DNA of 64,000 nt from Ochromonas danica (lineage: Eukaryota > Sar > Chrysophyceae > Chromulinales > Chromulinaceae): assembly GCA_015146655.1 (NCBI GenBank), contig VKHL01000095.1, forward strand, positions 44,760 to 108,759, in the 5' to 3' direction. The notes under the pieces were generated by a model. That model saw only the letters and a list, made by a program, of their open reading frames with translations. It did not search any database and was not told the DNA's origin. Shown here piece after piece: positions 11,371-21,202 of this stretch. How positions within the stretch are numbered: position 1 is the first letter of the stretch; each line of letters opens with the position of its first letter. Position numbers and translations under genes: made by a program.

Positions 11371-11720
11371 TCTAAGATCTAAGTTACTTAGACTACAGTA
11401 GACACTACAGGGCTGTACATACAGTAGCTGGAATAGACAATGGAGGTATGGTATGGTATGGAGTGGTGTGGGTGTTAGTGTTACAAGACAGTCATTAGAC
11501 CTGCTCGGATAATAAGTCAGTTAGTCTTTCTCATAGTGAGCGAGTTAGTCACTCTGAGCCATGCACAGGAGGTGGTGGTGGTAGATTAGATGCTTTGGTG
11601 AGAGCTTTAAGTATGACTTGCCCTGCATGACATCTACCAAAGAGAAGATAGATGACAATAACAACAATGACGATGCCATGGCATCTCTAACTGACATCAT
11701 CATCTTCATCTTCTTGTTAA
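11371..11720. other. Intergenic between convergent FkbM-like paralogs
   Basis: These 350 bp hold the 3' ends of both paralogs. Short tandem words (GGTATGGTATGG near 11450) are visible, but no gene is seen. This would be the axis of an inverted duplication. Confidence 0.5.
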
Positions 11721-12974
11721 CTAATCTGTGCTATGCTTCTTCTTCCTCCTCTTACCACCACCCCGGGGCCTGCTCTTGCCTTCCTCATCTCCTTCTCCTT
11801 GCAGACTGCTTCCAGCCAATGCGTCGTCTTGACCTTGCTGTGACCGCTTGGCTTTCCGTCCACCTCTTAGTCGCGGAGAATCTTCCCCGCCCTCCTCCTG
11901 CCCTTCTGCTCGAGAAGAACGCTTACCGCCACCACCCCTCTTGCGCCACCGATCAGCTTTCAGCATGGCAAAGCCATCATTGGCCAAGTGAGAAACGACA
12001 TAGCCTCTGTCCAAGAGCTGTTGCCTTAGCGCCGCTTCATTCTCTCGAAGGGACTTGGCCTCGAAGGAGATGAGCATGGGCAAGGAGGAGGCGGGGATGG
12101 AGTCGTCCAAGAAGGACTTGAGAACCTGATAGTCATGTCCTTCCACGTCCACCTTCAAGATGTGCGGCCTCACGAGGCGGCGACCGTTGCTCCAGGACTG
12201 CAAGATGGTCGCGCCCGTGTAGCACTTGACGAACTCGAAGGTCCACCCTGCCACACGAGAGATTAGCGCATAACGAGGAGATACTGCAGGATGTCTCTGA
12301 GTCACCTCCAGTGGCGGGGCGGTCCAGCTTGTCTCTGGGCACCACAGCGCCAATCTGTCTGCGCATCCAGTGAGGAAGACTCTTGTTGCGCTCTTCGAAG
12401 GTCGGCCTCTTCATCTTGATCTCTGCTTCCTCACCTAGTGATCCACATCGCAATTGAGATTGAGAGGGATGAGGTCAGGTCAGGTCAAGGTCATCAGACA
12501 GGGTGGGTTAGGGTCACATTGGTCAGTGGCTGCCCCGTGGATGAGGTGAGTGCGGTTGACCACTCCGTGCTCAGTCATGAAGGCCGTCAAGTCATCGAAG
12601 TTCATCTGGAAGGGTTCCACAAAGGCTCCTCTCCAGTGGCTGTGCTGGAGGAAGAGGTCGCGGATGGTCTTGTCGTTGGTGCCGTCACACGCCCCGACGA
12701 GGAGGAAGTTGACCTGCGCGCCCTCGGCCTCGAAGATGTCGGAGAGCTTCGCTGCGTAGTGCTCGAAGAAGTTCTGCGGCTGCTTCCACAGCGACTGCCA
12801 CAGCGTGGCGTTGAAGTCGTTCTCCGTCAAGACCTCTGCCCACGCCCTTAGCGCGCGAAAGCCTCCGCCTCGTCTCTTCCCTCTGCGTGATCGACCTCCT
12901 TCCTCAGCCAAGACAGAAGCACAAGAGAGGAGAAGAAGCAACAAAGAAACCACCAGAATAGTCGTTGTCTTCAT
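11721..12974 (-). CDS. FkbM-type SAM-dependent methyltransferase-like protein, secretory (paralog B)
   Basis: Three exons (12974-12518, 12434-12306, 12247-11721) total 1,113 nt, 370 aa. A signal peptide (ILVVSLLLLLLSCASVLA) precedes a basic Arg/Gly segment. The core shows FLLVGACDGTNDKTIRDL, WRGAFVEPFQMNF and PHILKVDVEGHDYQVL, matching paralog A step by step, although paralog A has two more introns. The C-terminal 70 residues are a basic, Gly/Arg/Lys-rich tail absent from paralog A. The enzymatic role is inferred from the FkbM motifs (methyl transfer to a hydroxyl); the substrate is unknown. Pairing of exon 1 (ending T|GTGACC) with exon 2 (cactag|GT) reproduces the Cys-Glu step seen in paralog A, which supports the junction. 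Confidence 0.75.
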
Positions 12975-13031
12975 GTTAAGAACAATCAATCACTCTGTGC
13001 TACAAGGTACAAGCACTGCAGGATGTTGCTA

Positions 13032-13041
13032 TTAAGTTAAG
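13032..13041. promoter_or_regulatory. TTAAGTTAAG motif upstream of BOP1
   Basis: TTAAGTTAAG lies 98 nt before the BOP1 ATG, inside the 164-bp divergent region shared with FkbM-like paralog B. It is one of several related words near gene starts. Confidence 0.35.
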
Positions 13042-13138
13042 ATAAGAAAAACAGTTTCTGTGTGTTTTCAGTGTTTTTGTGAAGTTAAAGCTGGGAGCCA
13101 GTCAGAGAGAGAGAGGCAGCAAGACAAAAGACAGACAA

Positions 13139-15810
13139 ATGGTGACCAAGTCCAAGTCCATGGCCAAGGCCAAGAGCCTCCCTGACAGCAAGGCGGCACC
13201 ACCTGCTAGCAAGAAAGACACTGGCAAGAAAGGTGCCAGCAAGCCAACTCAAGCCAAGCCAATCGATCAACGCGAGATCCGTCGCATTGTTCGACACGCT
13301 GCGAACGAAGAGGAGGATGACGATGAGGACGATGAGGATGACGATGAGGATGAGGAGGAGGAGGATGAGGATGAGGAAGAAGAGGACAATGACTTCGAGC
13401 AGCAGTCTTCTTCTTCTGAAGACGACAGCGCTGAGAACGAAGAAGACCAGGACGATGACAATGAGGATGATGATGAGGACGATGATGATGAGAAGGACGA
13501 AGAGCGCCGCCTCAAGTCTCTCGAGCAAGCAGCTCGCAAGTGGCAAGGCGCTACGCAGGCCACCACCTCCTCCTCCTCCCAGCAACAACAGCAGCTGCAA
13601 CAGCAACAACAACAGGCAGTGGCAAAGTACTTGCATGTGGACGATCTCTCCTCCGATGACGAAGAGGCAGGAAACACCATCGGACGCGTCCCTTTGCACT
13701 GGTACGATGCCTACGACCACATCGGATACACTCTGGATGGACAAAAGCTCGTGAAGCGTAAGGGACCCGATCGCATGGACCTCGCCATCGACTATCACAG
13801 CCAGGGAGCAGCTGCTGCGGCCAAGAAAGTCTACGACATGTACAATGACCGCGAAGTGGTTCTCTCCGAGAGAGACTTGGAGATCATTCGTCGCATACAA
13901 AACAATGCATTCGCTCATCCAGAATTCGAGGCCTACTCGGACTATGTGGACTACTTCACGAGCGAGAAGGAGGTCATGCCTCTGCAGGCGTTGCCCTTGC
14001 GCAAGTCTTCTTTCCAGCCTTCTCGCTGGGAGATGTTGCGTGTGAAGCAGATCATGGCGGCCATGAAGAACGGCACCTACCAGACCTACCAGGAGCGACT
14101 GGCTGCGAAGAAGAAGGAGAGGGAAGGGAAGAAAGAAGGCGAAGGGACCTACCTCATGTGGCCTGAGAACGATCACGAGGAGGAGAACGAGTCTCGTCGC
14201 TTGCGCTATCACCTCCCAGCGCCTAAGATGCCCCTCCCAGGCCATGCTGAGTCATACAATCCCCCCGAGGAATACCTCTTCGACGACGAGGAGACGAAGG
14301 CTTGGCAGGAAGCTGACCCTGAGGATCGCAAGATCTCTGTCCTTCCTCATCGCTACGACTCTTTGCGTCATGTGCCAGCCTATCACAACCTCGTGAAAGA
14401 GCGCTACGAGCGCTGCCTCGACCTCTACCTCTGCCCGCGTCGTCTCAAGAAGAGGCTGAACATCGACCCCGCCTCTTTGCTGCCCAAGCTTCCCTCCCCG
14501 CAGAGCTTGAAGCCTTTCCCCAACGCGTTGGCTTTGCAGTTTTTGGGCCATCAGAAGGCTGTGCGCTGCTTGGCCATCTCTCCCGATGGACAGTACTTGG
14601 CCTCCGGCGACGAGGTTGGAAGAGTTAAACTCTGGGAAGTCGCCACTGCCTTCTGTCGGAACACTTGGCAGTTCAATGGAGCGATCACGGCGGTGGCATG
14701 GAATCCGCTCTTCAACCACGGCCTCTTGGCTGTGGCGGTGGAAAAGCGTGTCGTGCTCATCACAACTGGAACGACAGACAAAGATGGCTGTGAGCTGACC
14801 GAGGGATTGTTGGCGGCGGTGTTGGATAAGGCAGGAGGAGGTGGAGGCGGTGATCAGGACGATGACGATGATGATGTTAAGAGAGGAGGTATCGCAGAGT
14901 CAGACGAGGAGAGCGACGGTAATGCCGAAGAGGGCGAAGACGATGATGAGAGTGAAGGAGGGAAGGCGTCTAGCAAGAGCAAGACTGCCTCTTTACAATG
15001 GCACATTCACCCGAAGGAGGCCTCTACCTTCATCATCGCAAAGGATTGCTATGTTGGACCCAGGGCTGACCTGGTCTTCACTCAGCCAGTCGTCCGCATC
15101 GCATGGCACCACAAGGGCGACTATCTCGTCACTGTAACCACTCCTTCCTCCTCTGCTTCTTCTGCCTCAGCTATTGCGGTCCATCAGATCAGCAAGGCCA
15201 AGTCTCAATACCCTTTCTCCAAGTCACCGGGCAGAGTGCAAACTGTCGTCTTCCATCCCTCTCTCCCTTGCCTCATCGTCGTTACCCAGCAGCACATCAA
15301 GATCTTTCATCTCGTCCAGCAGAAGCTCATCAAGAAGCTGCAGAGTAACTGCAAGTGGCTGTCTTCTGTGGACGTGCACAGTAGCGGGGATCACATCTTG
15401 GCAGGCAGCTACGATCGCCGTGTGGTGTGGTTCGATTTGGACCTCTCTTCCACGCCCTACAAGACTTTGAAGTTTCACGAGAAGGCTGTGAGATCAGTAA
15501 CCTTCCACAGGTAAGTCTTATCCTGTCCCTGCATTGTGTTAAATGACTGTCTGATCTGATCTGGTTTGATCTGCTGCACAGGAAATACCCTCTCTTTGCC
15601 TCATGTTCAGACGATGGATCTGTGCATGTCTTCCATGGAATGGTCTACAACGATCTAATGCGCAACCCTCTCCTTGTCCCTCTCAAAGTGCTGAAGGAAC
15701 ACGGAGTGCGAGGAGAGTTGGGGGTGACTTCCATTGCCTTCCATCCTCGTCAGCCTTGGCTCTTCTCTGCAGGAGCTGATGGCGTTATCAACCTCTACCA
15801 AGACATTTAG
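13139..15810 (+). CDS. BOP1: BOP1/ERB1-like ribosome biogenesis WD-repeat protein
   Basis: Two exons (13139-15510 and 15582-15810, intron 71 nt) give 866 aa. The ATG at 13139 is preferred over the upstream open frame, which has only GTG. Residues about 60-150 are a highly acidic Asp/Glu tract. The BOP1NT region follows ([19 protein letters not shown] and [17 protein letters not shown]), then WD repeats starting [20 protein letters not shown] and ending [15 protein letters not shown]. In other eukaryotes this protein joins PES1 and WDR12 in the PeBoW complex for 28S/5.8S rRNA maturation in the nucleolus. A second acidic insert lies between WD repeats near residue 570. Length and order agree with the family. 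Confidence 0.95.
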
Positions 15811-16135
15811 CCTTATGATATGATGATAGATATTCGCTGCTGTAGGTCAACTAGTTGTTAGCATAGTGAGATAACAATGTACAATGTACTGTATGACTTG
15901 ACTTGCCCCGACTTTGCGCAAATCCGGCGCAAATGGCGCGCCATTCATCCCATCCTCCACATTCTTCTCCACCTCGTCTGCTGTGACTGTGACTGTGACT
16001 GGACTGACTGCTTGTCTCTTGAGTGGTTCAGTTCTGTTCCACTTCCAGGTTTCCATCTCTGCTAACCTTGAGTCCTCCCTCACCATCAACCACTGGATTG
16101 ACATCTTGCCTAACTATTAAAGAAGTGAGCAAGCT
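15811..16135. other. Intergenic, BOP1 3' / NRAMP 5'
   Basis: This 325-bp interval lies between two plus-strand genes. The short tandem TGTGACTGTGACTG occurs near 15980. No gene was seen; it should contain the NRAMP promoter. Confidence 0.5.
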
Positions 16136-17793
16136 ATGCCAGAAGGAGGGTCGTCGGAAACCTTGCCATTGCTTCTTCATGTGGACCCCTCCGTCGCCAT
16201 CGAGGTAGGGTGTGCAAAAGCCAGCAGACCTGCCACCTCCTCCACCAACACCACCCGTAGTCTCCCTCTCCCGCTTGAGATTGAACGATATCAGTCTCTA
16301 GAAGAGCAGCTGGTGACGCCCTGGACACACGCCTTGGAAGAACACTCCCTGCCAGAGTTCCACGCAGTGGTGCAAGTGCCCCAGGGAGACCCACCCCCCA
16401 CCTGGTGGGCTCGTCTCTGTGCCTATGTCGGTCCCGGGGCAATGATCGCAGTTGGCTATATGGACCCTGGCAACTGGAGCACAGACATTGCGGGAGGGTC
16501 AGCCTTCGGCTATGACCTCTTGAGTGTGGTGCTGATGTCCTCCTTCATAGGCATGTTCTTGCAGTACCTCGCTCTTAAGACAGGTAGGTGGTTGCAAGGG
16601 CTCTGACTCATCATCGTGCTGGGTGCTCTAGTTGACAGTGGCTGGGTGCTTGTGTTGGTCTGCAGGGCTGGCCACAGGGCGAGACCTCGCTCAGATTTGC
16701 CGCGATTCCTACCCTCCTTATGTCGTGACTGCGCTGTGGATCTCCATGGAGATCGCCATCTGTGCCACAGGTATGATAACCGTCACCATCACTAGCACTG
16801 CTTGACTACTTGACTAAGAGGCTGATGGTTGTTCTTTGATTGGCAGACATCGCGGAGGTGTTAGGCTCGGCCATCGCGTTGAAGTTATTGTTTGGATTAC
16901 CTATCTTCTGGGGCGTGTGTTTGACTGCCTTCGATGTCCTTCTCGTCCTCTTCCTCAACACCGGAGCCTTCCGAGTCATGGAGCTGCTCGTCGTGATGTT
17001 GATCGCAGTCATTTCCTTCTGCTTCCTAGGCCAGGTGATCATCTCCCAGCCTGACATGTGGGCTGTTATGAAGGGCTTGGTACCTCAGACAGCTCTAGTG
17101 ACCGACAGTGCTCGACTATTTGTTTCGATTGGTATCCTGGGCGCCACCATCATGCCCCACAATTTGTTTTTGCATTCCTCCATCGTGCTCACGCGAAATG
17201 TCGCTTCGCATCAGATCAAAGAAGCCATTTCCTTTGGAACCTTAGACAGTAATCTTAGTTTATCCTTAGCTTTCCTGGTGAACGCGGCTATTCTTATTGT
17301 CTCGGCCGCGACTTTCCATTCTCATTCCCATCCTGAAGTGGCAACGTTGGAAGATGCCTATCACCTCATGGACCCCATCCTCAAGTCATCCTTCGCTTCC
17401 GTCTTATTCGCTGTTGCGCTATTGGCTTCGGGACAAAACTCCACCCTCACGGGCACATTGACTGGGCAGATAGTGATGGAGGGCTTCATGACGTGGAAGA
17501 TGCACCCCACGCTTCGTCGACTCGTCACTCGAGGCATTGCCATCTTCCCCGCCCTCCTCGCCACTGCCTTCTACGGCGATGACTACACCAACAGTCTGCT
17601 CTTGCTCAGCCAGGTCGTGTTGGCCTTCACACTGCCCTTTGCAGTCGTTCCGTTGATCCACATCAGCTCTAGCAAGCAGTACATGGGTGCACACGTCAAC
17701 TCTGCGGTTACTACCATCTGTGCGATAGTGGTGGCTGTGGTGGTGCTGGGTCTGAATTGTACATTGATTTTCATGCCCACTAGCACTGCGTGA
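16136..17793 (+). CDS. NRAMP-family divalent metal transporter
   Basis: Three exons (16136-16583, 16666-16770, 16847-17793) give 499 aa, with both introns interrupting a Gly/Asp codon after its first base. The first transmembrane helix has GPGAMIAVGYMDPGNW, containing the DPGN metal-binding motif. Helix 6 has GATIMPHNLFLHS, containing the MPH motif. The next region carries DIAEVLGSAIAL. These are the metal-coordinating signatures of NRAMP/MntH transporters (Mn2+/Fe2+ with H+). About 11 hydrophobic segments are visible. The N-terminus (about 100 residues) is hydrophilic. Localisation (plasma membrane or endomembrane) cannot be determined. Confidence 0.95.
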
Positions 17794-18193
17794 GGTTTAT
17801 TGGCAGGATCATTGTCATTGGCATTGTCATTGTGTGACGACTTGCAGGTCCAACTGAAACAGATATTCGTGTAAATAGTAAATTATGCATAATAATGGTT
17901 TACCTCCCAGGCATTAGACAGGAGGGTAGTGGATAAGGTCTGAGGGATTAGGACGGGGCTGAATAACACGAGAGGGAAGAGGATCAAATTACTAAATGCA
18001 CCATTACTCGAAGTAATTAGCAACATCTTAATTTTACTCTCTCATCACCCTCTTAAGTTAAAATTAGCCTTTAAGTTAACAGCTAAGTTAAGTTAACAGT
18101 CCCGCACCGTTTTCCTCGCTTTCCACTTTTCACTTTTCATTTTTCATTTTTCACTTTCACTTTCCCCCTGTCAGCAGTCCCGGAGTCAGCAGA
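17794..18193. promoter_or_regulatory. Intergenic with clustered TTAAGTTAAC motifs
   Basis: This 400-bp stretch lies between NRAMP and the zinc-ribbon gene. At 18052-18061, 18071-18080 and 18084-18097 there are three or four copies of TTAAGTTAA(C), 97-142 nt before the ATG at 18194. A following CTTTTCATTTTTCA run (18121-18165) is T-rich. Use as a promoter is inferred. Confidence 0.4.
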
Positions 18194-18616
18194 ATGAGTT
18201 CATGGGGGGAGCAGTTCCGAGTTGGTGACCAAAGCGAAGAGAGAAGGAAGAAGTTCTTCGAGAAGGGTCGAGCCTGCTGCCCGCTCTGCTCCTCCTCCTC
18301 CATCTCCTCTACCGTCCACGTCGCGGGCTGTCGCCACAATGGCGATGGCTATGGCACGGAAGTCTTCCTCTGCCAGCACTGCTCCTGGACGACGAGCTTC
18401 TACTACGACGAGGCCGGGGAGAGCTACTACTACGAGATGGCTGAGAGACCCCCAGCAACCTCCTCCTCCTCCTCCACGAGGTGTTGCCGAAGTCTGACTG
18501 AGGAAGAGAGAGAGAAGTTCAGCAAGTTGAAGAGATTAGCGCCCAGAGAGCACGTGGAGAGGATGATGACCATCCTGGGCATCTTCCCGCAAGAAATCTC
18601 TTCCTTGCTGGATTGA
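18194..18616 (+). CDS. Small zinc-ribbon protein, function unknown
   Basis: This is a single-exon protein of 140 aa. Cys29/Cys32 (CPLC) and Cys60/Cys63 (CQHC) form a CxxC-x27-CxxC zinc-ribbon arrangement. Cys46 and His48 lie between them. An acidic aromatic stretch (FYYDEAGESYYYEM) follows. The C-terminal 40 residues are charged and helical (LTEEEREKFSKLKRLAP). The start is supported by an ATG about 100 nt after a cluster of putative promoter motifs. I do not recognise the family; it could be a nucleic-acid or protein-binding adaptor. Confidence 0.6.
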   Translation: MSSWGEQFRVGDQSEERRKKFFEKGRACCPLCSSSSISSTVHVAGCRHNGDGYGTEVFLCQHCSWTTSFYYDEAGESYYYEMAERPPATSSSSSTRCCRSLTEEEREKFSKLKRLAPREHVERMMTILGIFPQEISSLLD

Positions 18617-19076
18617 CCTCCTCATACCCTCTCGCCTGACCAAGAATGACTGACTGACTCACTAACTCACTCAAGTCATCACTCGCTAGTGATCTGCTCA
18701 CTTTCAAACCACCCCACCTCCCGTCAAGTCATGTTGTCATCTCATCATGTCTTACTGTCATCAAGGCAGCCCAGCGAGTGAAAACTATGACTTGATGAGG
18801 TGGGGTGGGGTGGGTTGTAAGTCAGCAGCTGCAAGTCATCACTAAACTAGATAGTCTAGTTGGTGCTAAGAGAGGAACATCCCTGCAATTACTAACGGTG
18901 TTAGACCGTTTAACTCTCACACTACAGCAGTATACCATGTAGTTAATTTACTGAATTGGCCTATGGTCATTACTCGCTAGGGTCATTGTATTGTTGATTG
19001 CCTTGTGAGGGGATGAAAGATGATTGTTGACTATGGAACAGAAAGAAGAAGAAGAACAAGAAGAACAAGAAGAAGT
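18617..19076. other. Intergenic between convergent genes, contains an inverted repeat
   Basis: This 460-bp region is bounded by two convergent genes. An imperfect inverted repeat (18709-18735 with 18783-18813) is the main structure, and it is listed separately. Otherwise only short ACTGACTGACT repeats are seen. Confidence 0.5.
18709..18813. repeat. Imperfect inverted repeat (hairpin-forming)
   Basis: The left arm 18709-18735 (ACCACCCCACCTC...TCAAGTCAT) pairs with the right arm 18783-18813 (ATGACTTGATGAGGTGGGGTGG...), with a 47-nt loop. About 24 of 27 positions can pair. It lies between two convergent 3' ends. It may be a MITE remnant, an RNA hairpin or a 3'-end element. Confidence 0.6.
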
Positions 19077-20498
19077 CTAGACAAATCGTCCCTGTGGACT
19101 GCGATCAGTCTGGGGAGAGCTGATCTCCAGTTGACGCTGTAGACTCTGTAGATGCACGATCACCTTCTTCTCGAGCTTGGCGTAGGTGTTGCGGATGTCT
19201 TGCAGCTCCTGGTCGCGTGTGGCGTTCTCGACCTGCAGCTCCTTCTCCAGACGCTGGGCCTCTCCCTCCAGCCGCTCGGCTCGACTCTTTGCTTGCAGGC
19301 GGAAGGCTTCAGCCTCTACGATCTGCTTGTGCAAGGCCTCCATGTTCTCCTGCGAGTCCGTGGCTCGCTGTGTGGCTTGTCTGCGCAGGGAGGAGATCTT
19401 CTCCTCGAACCTCGCGATGCCGCGGGACTGTTGTTGACTGTTCTGCCGCAACTCACTGAGCGCTGCTTGAAGAGACGAGAGTTGCTGCTTGTGTCCATCC
19501 AAGTCAGAGATCATGTTCTTCTGTCTCTCCACCTCGTTGCGCACCTCGTTGATGGCCTCCAGCGCGCTGTTGACTTCTCCCTGCGCCTGGTCGATGTTCG
19601 CCAGCCAGGCCGTCAGTTCGCGCACTTTCTTCTCCGCTGCCTTTGTATCTCGCTGTTCATGCTGGAGGCTCTGACCGATCTCCAGGATCTGTCTGCGGAA
19701 CTTCTCTGGGCTGGTCACGATCTGCGAGGACAGCCGGCTGTGCACGGAGCGCAGGTCATCTCGCTCCTCCTCCGCACGCGCCACCTGCTCTTTCAGAGCT
19801 AAGTATTCATCCTGCAGCGCGCTCAGCTCGTTCTCATAGCTGGTCTGCTGGGTCTGCAGAGAGCTGATGGAGGCCTCGAGGTCGGCGCAGTCGTCCTCCA
19901 GAGAGACGATGGCCTGCTCCTCCTGCTGCGTCTGCTGCCGCAAGAGAGACAGACGACTGTTCAACTGGTCATTCTTCTCGCGCACGGCCTGGACGTTGTT
20001 GATCAAGTCCTCGCGCGAGACGTTGAGCTCGTTGAGCAGCAGCAGGCGCTCCTCGCGGAACTTGGCGAAGTTCATGATGCCCGACAGCTGCCGATTGAGT
20101 CTCTTGGCGTCAGGAGCCATGAGGTCTCGCAGGGAGAAGTCGGAGATGTCGCAGATCTCCATCATCTTCATGATGGACCGCAGGCTGTTCAGCTTGGCGA
20201 TGGAGTCTTCGTGCAGCTCGGGGTAGTGGATGGCCTGCAGCCCTGCGAAGGCGGGCTGGCTCAGATCATCCGCAGTGATGCCCAGACAGATCTGCGCGAG
20301 GTACTCGAGCAGCGCCTTGATGGTGTCCTTGTGCTCCTCGGGGTGGAGCAGCTGCTCTTTGCTGACCTGGCAGCCCAGCTCCGCCAGACAACTCAAGATG
20401 TCTGACGTGGTCATCTTCGGGAAGCCATACACGGCTCCTTCCGGCATTCGCAGCTGTCTGCCGCTGTTGTCATTGGCGGAGGAGTAGAAGGTTGTCAT
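19077..20498 (-). CDS. NUF2: NUF2-like kinetochore protein (NDC80 complex)
   Basis: This is an intronless frame of 473 aa. The N-terminal calponin-homology-type region has YGFPKMTTSDILSCLAELGC and DFSLRDLMAPDAKRLNRQLS followed by IMNFAKFREER, matching the NUF2 signature (F-P-x-L...DLxxPxxxRxxRxLSxxxNFxKFR). Residues about 165-460 are continuous heptad-rich coiled coil. NUF2 pairs with NDC80 and connects microtubules to the centromere. Length is close to the usual 440-480 aa. The protein ends in HLQSLQRQLEISSPQTDRS. The last about 300 bp of this gene are partly duplicated twice nearby (21203 and 24915). Confidence 0.92.
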   Translation of the reverse strand: MTTFYSSANDNSGRQLRMPEGAVYGFPKMTTSDILSCLAELGCQVSKEQLLHPEEHKDTIKALLEYLAQICLGITADDLSQPAFAGLQAIHYPELHEDSIAKLNSLRSIMKMMEICDISDFSLRDLMAPDAKRLNRQLSGIMNFAKFREERLLLLNELNVSREDLINNVQAVREKNDQLNSRLSLLRQQTQQEEQAIVSLEDDCADLEASISSLQTQQTSYENELSALQDEYLALKEQVARAEEERDDLRSVHSRLSSQIVTSPEKFRRQILEIGQSLQHEQRDTKAAEKKVRELTAWLANIDQAQGEVNSALEAINEVRNEVERQKNMISDLDGHKQQLSSLQAALSELRQNSQQQSRGIARFEEKISSLRRQATQRATDSQENMEALHKQIVEAEAFRLQAKSRAERLEGEAQRLEKELQVENATRDQELQDIRNTYAKLEKKVIVHLQSLQRQLEISSPQTDRSPQGRFV

Positions 20499-21035
20499 AG
20501 TAGACGATGTTTGTTTTCAAACCCCAGCCAGCGGCAGAAGACACCAACGGAAGAAGAAGAAACTGTTTTTATTATAAGAAGAACGCTGCGTGGGAGAGTG
20601 AGTGGACATTAACTTGACTCTTCTTTGCTCTTTCAAAGTAAAGATTAATATCTATTATTGGCGATGAGTGTTGACGATGAGTGATGGATTGCCCTTCTAG
20701 AGGCAAAGCTGCAGGAGAAGGAAGTAGCACTGCTGCAACAACGAGAAGGAGATGTACTGGGTGGCTACTTGATCGTGGTTTGCCACAGCGTGGCGAATTT
20801 ATCGTTTCATCCAGCCAAATACCAATGTACCTTGACGACCAACCTTTCGGGAAAGAAGTGAAAAGAGTTGACGATGCAGCATTCCATGAAGGTTATCGAA
20901 TTTGCCGAGACAGTCTTCATCCATTTGGAGACTGATCTCGGCAGTTGGTCTCACGATTCTGACGTGCAAAGCTTCTGCACAACCGTTCTTGAGGACATTG
21001 CCGAGTTATGGAAATATATTCTTGCAATGTTCCCG
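20499..21035. other. Intergenic/mosaic stretch of unknown origin
   Basis: This interval starts with the NUF2 promoter region. From about 20680 it contains short open frames on the plus strand, for example one with KVIEFAETVFIHLETDLG, that lead straight into a fragment of the histidine-kinase-like gene at 21036. The frames are broken and no start or complete domain can be recognised. It looks like gene debris, possibly from a parent gene outside this window. Confidence 0.35.
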
Positions 21036-21202
21036 ATGCACTTTACGATCCCATGCTCAGTGTCAGACCCTTCTAGGATGATGCATTTGAACCCTTCCTC
21101 ATCCTTAGTCTATCATACTAGTAGTACAAGCTACATTGAAGCAATGATTTTTGTGGGTTTCTTTATTACGTTATCGTTGTACTTTGTCTTTACTTTACGT
21201 TA
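21036..21202 (+). pseudogene. Histidine-kinase-like gene fragments (diverged)
   Basis: 21036-21076 matches the intact gene near 29959-30000 (GATGCACTTTACG..., with TCAGTGTCAGACCCTTCTA). 21080-21201 matches 30833-30930 at lower identity (residues about 915-945, SYIEAM...VGF). The join therefore skips about 840 bp of the parent. Both pieces are in the parental order and strand. This is the left end of the 2.3-kb repeat. Confidence 0.7.

Noticed and set aside
13079-13138. 20-residue extension of BOP1
   Set aside because: It would need GTG as start; the first ATG is 13139.
13085-14245. 386-residue open frame antisense to BOP1
   Set aside because: It is the mirror of the acidic Asp/Glu repeat (giving Val/Ile/Leu runs) and has no domain; the plus strand encodes a clear BOP1.
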